From the NCBI GenBank assembly GCA_001751225.1, contig MAXT01000407.1, positions 3,518 through 11,431 of the forward strand: a DNA stretch of 7,914 nt. Direction: 5' to 3'. This stretch comes from Desulfuromonadales bacterium C00003107. GTDB taxonomy: Bacteria; Desulfobacterota; Desulfuromonadia; Desulfuromonadales; Syntrophotaleaceae. Below, one piece after another: positions 1 through 5,650 of the stretch. Position 1 is the first letter of the stretch, and each line of letters starts with the position of its first letter. Below the pieces are notes generated by a model, which was not told where the DNA came from, did no database searches, and saw nothing but the letters and a program-made list of their open reading frames with translations. The translations under genes and the position numbers were made by a program.

Positions 1-789
1 CAAACCCTAACGGTCACTGCGCTGAGTGTCGGTCATGGAGAGGCCCTGCTCCTCTCCCGACCCCAAACCGGTCATTATCTAATCGATGGCGGAGGGCTCT
101 ACGGCAGCACCTTCGATGTAGGCGCCCGCTTGGTAGCTCCAGCCCTGGCCCGCCTCGGCGTCTCTTCTCTGGAAGCGGTCATCCTCACCCATGACCACCC
201 GGACCACCGCCAGGGGCTGGTAGAAATCCTCAATTACTTTCCGGTCAGGGCTTTCTGGTCTGCCCAAACCTTGGCAGAACTCCATCCTGAAATACGCGAA
301 CCGATACTGAGGCGGGCCATTCCTCTACGCACCTTCGCTGAGGGCTGGACCACACTGAACCAAGGGACACTGGAAGAACTTGCGATATATGCGCCGACTC
401 AAAAAGCCCCCAAAACCAACGACCGTTCTCTAGTCCTTTATGCCCGCCACAATCAAGACGGCCTGCTGCTGACCGGCGACCTGGAACGCCAGGGGGTCCG
501 CGACTTGCTGACCCATCCGCCGAGCGGCCCAGTCACTCTGCTCAAACTGCCCCATCACGGCAGCCGCTATTCGGAGCCTTGGCGCCTGATAGAATCATTA
601 AAACCTCAGCATGTGTTTACCTCCAGTGGCCGCCACAATAGTTACGGCCTGCCGCACAAAGAAGTTACAGAAGCACTGACTAAGCAAGGACTGAGGTTGA
701 ACGACACTGGCCGTGACGGTAGCCTGCGCTTCAGCAGTGACGGTTCAGGCTGGCACCCGCAGCATTGGCACAAGGGCCTTTTCCGTTGA
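1..789 (+). CDS. comEC: ComEC/Rec2 competence protein, C-terminal metallo-beta-lactamase domain (5' partial)
   Basis: The frame is open from base 1 to the TGA at 787-789, giving 262 residues of a protein whose N-terminus lies outside the window. The visible part is a metallo-beta-lactamase (MBL) fold like the C-terminal domain of ComEC/Rec2, the inner-membrane channel that imports single-stranded DNA during natural transformation. It opens with LTVTALSVGHGEALLL, matching the family 'vtfLDVGQGDa' strand, then YLIDGGG (26-32). The metal motif HDHPDH (64-69) is a complete HxHxDH. LTGDLE (about 158-163) gives the bridging Asp, followed by LKLPHHGS (182-188) and SSGRHNSYGLPH (about 208-219), the ComEC-type end of the domain. 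The MBL domain is proposed to degrade the strand that is not imported. DVGQGD is altered to SVGHGE, but the metal ligands look intact. A free-standing MBL hydrolase cannot be excluded, because the competence and membrane domains are not visible. Confidence 0.85.
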   Translation, partial: QTLTVTALSVGHGEALLLSRPQTGHYLIDGGGLYGSTFDVGARLVAPALARLGVSSLEAVILTHDHPDHRQGLVEILNYFPVRAFWSAQTLAELHPEIREPILRRAIPLRTFAEGWTTLNQGTLEELAIYAPTQKAPKTNDRSLVLYARHNQDGLLLTGDLERQGVRDLLTHPPSGPVTLLKLPHHGSRYSEPWRLIESLKPQHVFTSSGRHNSYGLPHKEVTEALTKQGLRLNDTGRDGSLRFSSDGSGWHPQHWHKGLFR

Positions 790-813
790 CAGTCCGGCAT
801 GTGATTTGCTAAT
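786..813 (+). promoter_or_regulatory. possible sigma-70 promoter upstream of the GGDEF response regulator
   Basis: A perfect TTGACA (786-791) overlaps the comEC stop codon. It is followed after 16 bp by GCTAAT (808-813), which matches 4 of 6 bases of TATAAT. It overlaps the sigma-54 candidate at 795-810, so at most one may be the principal promoter. The weak -10 makes this the less convincing of the two. Confidence 0.4.
795..810 (+). promoter_or_regulatory. sigma-54 (RpoN) promoter candidate for the GGDEF response regulator
   Basis: CGGCATGTGATTTGCT fits the -24/-12 consensus TGGCAYRNNNNTTGCW at every defined position except the first. It has the obligatory GG-N10-GC spacing (GG 796-797, GC 808-809). 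Transcription would begin near 820, leaving a leader of about 35 nt before the ATG at 856. RpoN promoters need an AAA+ activator, so this would place the cyclase under activator control. The enhancer sites would lie inside comEC and were not identified. Confidence 0.6.
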
Positions 814-824
814 TTTTGCTAGTT
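805..824 (+). repeat. 10-bp tandem direct repeat in the comEC-cyclase gap
   Basis: TTTGCTAATT (805-814) is followed directly by TTTGCTAGTT (815-824), with 9 of 10 bases identical. The first copy forms the -12 half of the sigma-54 candidate. The second lies over the expected melting and start region and has no matching GG half. Confidence 0.6.
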
Positions 825-855
825 TTTATGCTTCATTCCCCTGGAGAGCTACAGG

Positions 856-2226
856 ATGAATAAAACCATTATTTTGATTGTCGATGAAGAGCTCTCTGCT
901 CGTCGTCTTTTCGCCGAAGTGCTCAGCGAAGACGGTCACGAGGTGGAAACGGTCTCCTCGGGCGAACTGGCCATGACTCGCCTTGCACAGGGGGGAATCT
1001 CGCTAGTTGTGACTGATCTGGTCATGTCCGGTATGGATGGCATGCAGGTGCTGCACCAGTGCCGCGCCCACAACAACCCTCCAGAAGTCATACTTACCAC
1101 CGATCACAGCAGCGTCGAAACGGCGATTCAGGCGCTCAAGAACGGTGCCTGTGACTACCTGGTTAAGCCCTTCAACCCTGCCGAACTACGTCATGTAGTG
1201 CGCACCAGCCTGGAACAACGTCGACTGCTCAACGAAAACACTCAACTCAAACGCCAGATCGACCTCTTTCAGAGGGGTCAAAACCTGGCGTCCCTGCTCG
1301 ACATCGAACAACTCTTTACTGAAGCATTACAGGCGCTGATCCAGGAGGTTGGTGGTGGTCGCGGCATGGCTTTTTTGCCAGATGAAAACTGCGTCTCCCA
1401 AGTCATTTCGCTCAATGATCTGACGGAAAACGAAGCGCTGCCTCTGGCCCATGCCTTGTTGCCCACGGTTAAAGAACTCAAGGGTTTTCGTTTGCTACAG
1501 GGCGATGAGTTACCCACGAACCTTCCTCTGCCAACGGGCACCCGTTCCCTGTGTCTGTTACCACTGCTCCATCAACAACGGATCGAAGGCCTGCTGGTAC
1601 TCCTCAACCGCGAGGAAGAAGATTTCCGTCAACCTCTGCCTCGCCTAAACCTTCTTTTTCTATTGGAACAGACGGCCCTCGGCTTCAGCAATGCTTATCG
1701 CTACCAAGATGTCCGTAAGCTGGTTCATACGGACGACTTGACTGGCCTGCATAACTATCGCTACCTGCAGATGATCCTCGACCAGGAAATTCATCGTGCC
1801 GATCGATATGATCTGGAGTTCTCTCTGGTCTTTATCGATATCGACCGGTTCAAAGTCGTCAACGATTCCCGCGGCCATCTGGCCGGCAGTCAGGCCCTCA
1901 AAGAGATCGCCGGTCTGCTGCAGCAGAGTGTTCGTGAAGCCGACATTCTGTTCCGTTACGGCGGCGATGAATTTACCGGATTTCTGGCTGAGACCGGAAC
2001 CGAAGGTGCCGCCATCGTCGCTGAACGCATCCGCCGCAACATCGAACAACACATTTTTTTCCCTGAAAGCGACAATCCCACCCGACTGACGGCAACCGTC
2101 GGCTACGCTACCTTTCCCATCGACTCCGCTGATCATCAGGGAATTATCGATCTGGCGGATCGGGCCATGTATGTCGGCAAAAAAGTCCGTAACGTGGTTC
2201 GCAGCGCTCGAGAGCTTAACCTTTAA
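856..2226 (+). CDS. Response regulator with REC, GAF-like and GGDEF domains; probable Hypr-type cyclic dinucleotide (cGAMP) synthase
   Basis: This 456-residue cytoplasmic response regulator joins two GTP/ATP molecules into a cyclic dinucleotide. The REC domain (about 4-120) has D10/E11, phospho-acceptor D54, T81 and K104-P105. A helical linker and GAF-like region (about 140-285) follow. The GGDEF domain (about 288-454) starts with DDLTGLHN (293-300) and has metal ligand D328 in FIDID, N336 in VVND, the RxxD inhibitory site R360-D363, and an intact GGDEF motif at 369-373. The notable change is HLAGSQ (341-346), where canonical enzymes have HxxGD: the guanine-reading Asp (PleD D344) is S345. 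In Geobacter GacA (GSU1658) this Ser marks Hypr enzymes that make 3',3'-cGAMP. The size and domain order also fit GacA. The ATG is supported by GGAGAG at 843-848. The upstream gap carries sigma-54 and sigma-70-like sites. The domain calls are firm; the product cGAMP is inferred from one residue plus resemblance. No histidine kinase partner is visible. Confidence 0.95.
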   Translation: MNKTIILIVDEELSARRLFAEVLSEDGHEVETVSSGELAMTRLAQGGISLVVTDLVMSGMDGMQVLHQCRAHNNPPEVILTTDHSSVETAIQALKNGACDYLVKPFNPAELRHVVRTSLEQRRLLNENTQLKRQIDLFQRGQNLASLLDIEQLFTEALQALIQEVGGGRGMAFLPDENCVSQVISLNDLTENEALPLAHALLPTVKELKGFRLLQGDELPTNLPLPTGTRSLCLLPLLHQQRIEGLLVLLNREEEDFRQPLPRLNLLFLLEQTALGFSNAYRYQDVRKLVHTDDLTGLHNYRYLQMILDQEIHRADRYDLEFSLVFIDIDRFKVVNDSRGHLAGSQALKEIAGLLQQSVREADILFRYGGDEFTGFLAETGTEGAAIVAERIRRNIEQHIFFPESDNPTRLTATVGYATFPIDSADHQGIIDLADRAMYVGKKVRNVVRSARELNL

Positions 2227-2255
2227 CCCACCTCCTGCTACCGCTCTTCTGCAGT

Positions 2256-2281
2256 TTGCGGCCTCTCCCATCTGCCCGCAA
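2256..2281 (+). other. weak inverted repeat after the cyclase gene
   Basis: TTGCGG (2256-2261) pairs with CCGCAA (2276-2281) across a 14-nt loop, 30 bp after the cyclase stop. No T-tract follows, so it is not a convincing intrinsic terminator. It could be a weak 3' end structure or chance. Confidence 0.25.
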
Positions 2282-2317
2282 CGGTTACCCAGCACTCCCC
2301 CAGCAAGGCGAATCGAT

Positions 2318-2346
2318 TTGCCAAAACGGCCGGATTCAGGTATACA
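2318..2346 (+). promoter_or_regulatory. sigma-70 promoter candidate for hisS
   Basis: TTGCCA (2318-2323, 5 of 6 matches to TTGACA) and TATACA (2341-2346, 4 of 6 matches to TATAAT) are separated by the ideal 17 bp. Transcription would start near 2353, leaving a leader of about 65 nt that contains the inverted repeat at 2367-2396. It lies in the 191-bp gap between the cyclase gene and hisS. Confidence 0.5.
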
Positions 2347-2366
2347 TGCGGCTGGCTACAAACCGT

Positions 2367-2396
2367 TATGGTCAAATAACTAGCAGCTGGACCATA
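2367..2396 (+). promoter_or_regulatory. inverted repeat in the hisS leader
   Basis: TATGGTC (2367-2373) and GACCATA (2390-2396) are perfect 7-bp complements around a 16-nt loop, and a further U-G pair is possible at 2366/2397. The stem ends 8 nt before the ribosome binding site, so it could affect hisS translation or be an operator. No T-box signature (TGGNACCGCG) was seen. Confidence 0.4.
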
Positions 2397-2404
2397 GAAC
2401 CAAC

Positions 2405-2410
2405 AAAGGA
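2405..2410 (+). promoter_or_regulatory. ribosome binding site fixing the hisS GTG start
   Basis: AAAGGA ends 7 nt before GTG 2418. This spacing favours GTG over the in-frame ATG at 2346, which has no good Shine-Dalgarno sequence. Its GGA is the left arm of a perfect 10-bp palindrome, GGAACGTTCC (2408-2417), that abuts the start codon. Confidence 0.7.
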
Positions 2411-2417
2411 ACGTTCC

Positions 2418-3698
2418 GTGAACATCACAGGCATCAAAGGCATGAACGATATCCTGCCGGTGGAAATAGCCACCTGGCAGTTTCTTGAACGAGAAGCCCA
2501 TCGAATCTTTCAAACCTACGGTTTTACCGAAATCCGGGTGCCGGTGGTGGAAAAGACCGATCTATTTTGCCGTTCCATCGGCGAAACCACTGATATCGTC
2601 GAAAAGGAAATGTACACCTTTTCCGATAAGAGCGGTAATTCCCTGACCCTGCGACCGGAAGGGACCGCTCCGGTGATGCGCTCCTTCATCCAGCAGAAAC
2701 TACACACCCAGGACCCGGTAACCAAGCTATACTACTTGGGCCCCATGTTTCGCTACGAAAGGCCCCAGAAGGGACGCTACCGCCAGTTTCATCAGATCGG
2801 CGTTGAAGCTATCGGGGTCGACGATCCAAAAATCGATGCCCAGATCCTGGCCATGTTGTGTAACTATTTCAGCGCCGTCGGTATCGACGACGTCGAACTG
2901 CACATCAACTCTCTGGGCTGCAAGGAATGCCGGCCGGCCTATCGCCAGGCCCTGATCGATTATCTGCAGGATCGCCTTGGCAACCTGTGCAGCGACTGTC
3001 AGCGTCGTTCTCAGACCAATCCGCTGCGGGTTCTGGACTGCAAGGTCCCGGCCTGCCAAGAGGCAACCGTTACCGCCCCCTCGATGCTCGACCATCTGTG
3101 CGGCGGCTGCGCCGACCATTTCAGCCAGGTCAAAGATTACCTACAGAGCCTGAACATTGACTACACCGTTAACGCCCGCATGGTGCGCGGCCTCGATTAC
3201 TACAGCAAGACCACCTTCGAGATGGTGACCAACAGTCTCGGCTCGCAGAACGCCGTTGCCGCCGGCGGCCGCTACGATGGCCTGATCGCGGACCTCGGCG
3301 GCCCGGCCTTGCCAGGCATCGGTTTTGCCATGGGTGTCGAGCGACTAGTTCTAATGAAGGGTGCAGACCAACTGGCCACCGAACGGCTGCCCCTGTTTCT
3401 GGCCGCCATGGGCCAGCCAGCCAGCGACCAAGCCTTTCTGCTCATGGCCACCCTGCAGCGCCAGGGTCTACGCGTTGAGATGGAATATGCTACAAAAAGC
3501 CTCAAAGCCCAGATGCGCCGAGCCGGCAAATTTGGCGCTCGCTATGTGCTGATTCTAGGCGAAGAAGAACTCGCGCGGCAGATGGTTACCCTGCGTGACA
3601 TGGACGCCGGCACCCAGCAAGAGCTACCCCTTGAAGGTCTTGAAGAACATTTGCTGAAACTTCTCGAAGAGACCGATCTGGAGCCAGCGGCTGGATAA
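2418..3698 (+). CDS. hisS: Histidyl-tRNA synthetase
   Basis: This class II synthetase of 426 residues attaches histidine to tRNA-His in the cytoplasm. The length is normal for bacterial HisRS. The GTG start is chosen because family similarity begins at ITGIKGMNDILP (3-14) and an RBS precedes it. The frame stays open upstream to 2256, but that stretch looks unlike HisRS. Motif 1 lies near 36-45. Motif 2, with FRYERPQKGRYRQFHQIGVE at 111-130, supplies R112. The histidine-specific HisA motif is VRGLDYY (256-262), with catalytic R257. Motif 3 is GIGFAMGVERLV (300-311). The C-terminal anticodon-binding domain (about 325-420) includes ARYVLILGEEEL. The insertion domain carries eight cysteines (C168/C171, C191/C194, C208/C213, C228/C231), a pattern seen in a subset of bacterial HisRS and possibly metal-binding or redox-sensitive. 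The gene has its own promoter-like sequence, and no clear terminator separates it from aspS, so readthrough is possible. Confidence 0.97.
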   Translation: MNITGIKGMNDILPVEIATWQFLEREAHRIFQTYGFTEIRVPVVEKTDLFCRSIGETTDIVEKEMYTFSDKSGNSLTLRPEGTAPVMRSFIQQKLHTQDPVTKLYYLGPMFRYERPQKGRYRQFHQIGVEAIGVDDPKIDAQILAMLCNYFSAVGIDDVELHINSLGCKECRPAYRQALIDYLQDRLGNLCSDCQRRSQTNPLRVLDCKVPACQEATVTAPSMLDHLCGGCADHFSQVKDYLQSLNIDYTVNARMVRGLDYYSKTTFEMVTNSLGSQNAVAAGGRYDGLIADLGGPALPGIGFAMGVERLVLMKGADQLATERLPLFLAAMGQPASDQAFLLMATLQRQGLRVEMEYATKSLKAQMRRAGKFGARYVLILGEEELARQMVTLRDMDAGTQQELPLEGLEEHLLKLLEETDLEPAAG

Positions 3699-3702
3699 CT
3701 TC

Positions 3703-3732
3703 TTGACCAAGACCAAAGTCGCTTTATATAAT
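3703..3732 (+). promoter_or_regulatory. sigma-70 promoter candidate for aspS
   Basis: TTGACC (3703-3708, 5 of 6) and a perfect TATAAT (3727-3732) are separated by 18 bp, directly after the hisS stop codon. The predicted start is near 3739, giving a leader of about 58 nt. This is the best sigma-70 candidate in the window and suggests aspS can be transcribed independently of hisS. Confidence 0.7.
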
Positions 3733-3751
3733 TTTTGTTTTACAGCAAACC

Positions 3752-3767
3752 GGCCGAAACATCGGCC
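3752..3767 (+). promoter_or_regulatory. leader hairpin upstream of aspS
   Basis: GGCCGA (3752-3757) and TCGGCC (3762-3767) form a perfect 6-bp GC-rich stem with loop AACA, some 13 nt after the predicted start site and 17 nt before the Shine-Dalgarno sequence. No T-tract follows, so it is not an intrinsic terminator. It may stabilise the 5' end of the mRNA or have a regulatory role. Confidence 0.4.
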
Positions 3768-3784
3768 CCACCATTGTCATCACC

Positions 3785-3791
3785 AAAGGAG
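3785..3791 (+). promoter_or_regulatory. ribosome binding site fixing the aspS TTG start
   Basis: AAAGGAG is a strong Shine-Dalgarno sequence ending 6 nt before TTG 3798. The upstream in-frame TTG at 3735 lacks an RBS and would sit at or before the predicted transcription start, so 3798 is preferred. Confidence 0.75.
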
Positions 3792-3797
3792 ACACCC

Positions 3798-5588
3798 TTG
3801 AACGATATTCTGGGAGATTGGAAAAGAAGTCATTACTGTGGCGATATCTCGGCCGCCGACATCGGCCAGGAGGTCTTCCTCATGGGCTGGGTACAACGCC
3901 GCCGGGACCATGGTGGCTTAATCTTTATCGACCTGCGTGACCGCGAAGGAATCGCCCAGCTAGCCCTCGATCCCGACCGCGACCCTGACGCTCACGGCAA
4001 AGCCGAGCAGGTACGCAACGAATTCGTCATAGCCGCCCGCGGCGTGGTTTCGCGCCGTCCCGAAGGAACGGTCAACTCTAAAATGAAGACCGGCGAGGTG
4101 GAGGTCGAGGTACGGGAGCTGCGCATCCTCAACAGCGCTCAGACACCTCCTTTCATGATCGATGAATTTTCCGAGGTAGCGGAGAACATTCGCCTCAAAC
4201 ATCGCTATCTCGACCTGCGGCGCGGCCCTCTGCAACGGAATCTGCTGCTGCGTCATCAGGTGAGCAAAACCGTGCGGCGTTATCTGGACGACGCGGGGTT
4301 TGTCGAAATCGAAACCCCTGTATTGACCAAAAGCACTCCGGAAGGAGCCCGCGACTATCTAGTACCGAGCCGCGTCACCCCGGGCACCTTTTTTGCCTTG
4401 CCCCAGTCGCCCCAGCTGTTTAAACAGCTGTTGATGGTCTCCGGATTCGACCGCTACTACCAGATCGTCAAATGCTTTCGCGACGAAGACCTGCGTGCCG
4501 ATCGCCAACCCGAGTTTACCCAGATCGATTGCGAGCTAAGCTTCGTCGACCGCGACACGATCATCGGTATCATGGAGACCATGATTGCCGAGGTATTCCA
4601 GGTAACCCTGGGGGTGAAGGTTGCCCTGCCCATGACCCGCATCAGTTATACTGAATCCTTGGCTCGTTTCGGCGTCGACAATCCCGATCTGCGCTTTGAG
4701 CTGGAGCTGGTAGAGTTATCTAACATAGTCAAGGGTTCGGGGTTCAAGGTCTTTGCCGAGGTTGTTAAAAAAGGCGGCATCGTCAAGGCCCTCAACGCCA
4801 AAGGATGCGCCAAGTTCTCCCGCAAGGAGATCGACGACCTGACCGAATTCGCCAAGATCTACGGTGCCAAGGGCCTGGCCTACGTCAAGGTCCAAGAGGA
4901 CGGCAGCTGGCAGTCGCCCATCGCCAAATTCTTCACCGATAAAGAAATCGCTTCCATTGACCAGGCCCTGCAAGCCAAACCCGGTGACCTGCTGCTGTTC
5001 GTGGCCGATTCGTTCCGCATCACCAACGAAACTCTCGGTCGCCTGCGCGGACACCTCGGGCACAAGCTTGGTTTGGCAAATAAAGACGACTACCGATTCG
5101 CCTGGATTACCGACTTTCCGCTCCTCGAATGGGACGGTGAGGCCCGCCGCCACACGGCAGTCCACCATCCCTTCACTGCCCCTGTCGAAGAGGATATGGC
5201 GCTTCTCGACGGTGATCCCGGAAGCGTCCGTGCCCAGGCCTATGACTTAGTGTTAAACGGCTCGGAAATTGGTGGTGGCAGTATTCGTATCCACGACCAG
5301 GCAATACAGAAAAAGATGTTTTCCTTGCTTGGTATCGATGCCGAAGAAGCCGAAGAAAAATTCGGGTTCCTACTCAGCGCTTTGGAATACGGGGCTCCGC
5401 CCCACGGCGGCATCGCTTTTGGGCTTGACCGACTGGCCATGATCCTGACTGGCTCCGACTCGATTCGCGACGTCATTGCCTTCCCCAAGACTCAGAAAGC
5501 CACCTGCCTGCTTTCGGGCGCACCGGGCCAGGTCGACAACAAACAGCTGCGGGAGCTTTCGATCCGCAGCGCGGTCCGCTCGCAGTAG
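3798..5588 (+). CDS. aspS: Aspartyl-tRNA synthetase, probably non-discriminating (Asp/Asn)
   Basis: This bacterial-type class II synthetase of 596 residues charges tRNA-Asp with aspartate. The TTG start is set by the RBS and by the family-like start [14 protein letters not shown]. The N-terminal OB-fold anticodon-binding domain (about 10-115) contains [11 protein letters not shown] (30-40). The catalytic core has QSPQLFKQ (203-210) and motif 2, [19 protein letters not shown] (226-244). The bacterial GAD insertion domain spans about 300-420. Motif 3, [12 protein letters not shown], is at 537-548 with R545. H38 and G90 (in RPEGTVN) match the His/Gly pair that marks bacterial non-discriminating AspRS such as the Pseudomonas aeruginosa enzyme (H31/G82), where E. 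coli has Leu/Lys. It would therefore also make Asp-tRNA-Asn for amidation by GatCAB, which is not in the window. The lipoprotein gene follows after 62 bp. Confidence 0.97.
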   Translation: MNDILGDWKRSHYCGDISAADIGQEVFLMGWVQRRRDHGGLIFIDLRDREGIAQLALDPDRDPDAHGKAEQVRNEFVIAARGVVSRRPEGTVNSKMKTGEVEVEVRELRILNSAQTPPFMIDEFSEVAENIRLKHRYLDLRRGPLQRNLLLRHQVSKTVRRYLDDAGFVEIETPVLTKSTPEGARDYLVPSRVTPGTFFALPQSPQLFKQLLMVSGFDRYYQIVKCFRDEDLRADRQPEFTQIDCELSFVDRDTIIGIMETMIAEVFQVTLGVKVALPMTRISYTESLARFGVDNPDLRFELELVELSNIVKGSGFKVFAEVVKKGGIVKALNAKGCAKFSRKEIDDLTEFAKIYGAKGLAYVKVQEDGSWQSPIAKFFTDKEIASIDQALQAKPGDLLLFVADSFRITNETLGRLRGHLGHKLGLANKDDYRFAWITDFPLLEWDGEARRHTAVHHPFTAPVEEDMALLDGDPGSVRAQAYDLVLNGSEIGGGSIRIHDQAIQKKMFSLLGIDAEEAEEKFGFLLSALEYGAPPHGGIAFGLDRLAMILTGSDSIRDVIAFPKTQKATCLLSGAPGQVDNKQLRELSIRSAVRSQ

Positions 5589-5599
5589 CCGTCCCACAA

Positions 5600-5618
5600 C
5601 CGGCCCTTAATGGGCCGG
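5600..5618 (+). terminator. GC-rich stem-loop after aspS, weak or partial terminator
   Basis: CCGGCCC (5600-5606) and GGGCCGG (5612-5618) form a perfect 7-bp stem with loop TTAAT, 12 nt after the aspS stop. The downstream sequence is CAACGGGCATTTCT, with no real T-tract, so it may only partly terminate transcription or may protect the mRNA 3' end. Confidence 0.4.
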
Positions 5619-5650
5619 CAACGGGCATTTCTGTCCAGGAAAGTCGACTG

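Noticed and set aside
790..855. Terminator after comEC based on the T-runs in this gap
   Set aside because: The T-runs are not preceded by a GC-rich stem. The best complementarity is GCAT/ATGC, 4 bp. The region is better explained as promoter sequence.
1660..2295. Long open frame on the minus strand (211 codons) opposite the GGDEF gene
   Set aside because: It is a shadow of a clearly conserved + strand gene, has no recognisable domains and no RBS. The same holds for the other minus-strand frames opposite hisS, aspS and icd.
2346..2417. In-frame upstream ATG that would extend HisRS by 24 residues
   Set aside because: It lies within the proposed -10 (TATACATG), has no good RBS and encodes sequence unlike HisRS. 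The conserved ITGIKGMNDILP start follows GTG 2418, which has AAAGGA in place.
2227..2417. T-box or GEMM-I (c-di-GMP/cGAMP) riboswitch in the leader before hisS
   Set aside because: No TGGNACCGCG T-box core and no GEMM-like conserved GCAAA/GAAA/GACGCAAAGC elements were found here or in the other gaps.
3735..3797. Longer AspRS reading frame starting at TTG 3735
   Set aside because: It has no RBS, starts before the predicted transcription start, and encodes a low-complexity Pro/Ser stretch. TTG 3798 has a strong AAAGGAG at correct spacing.
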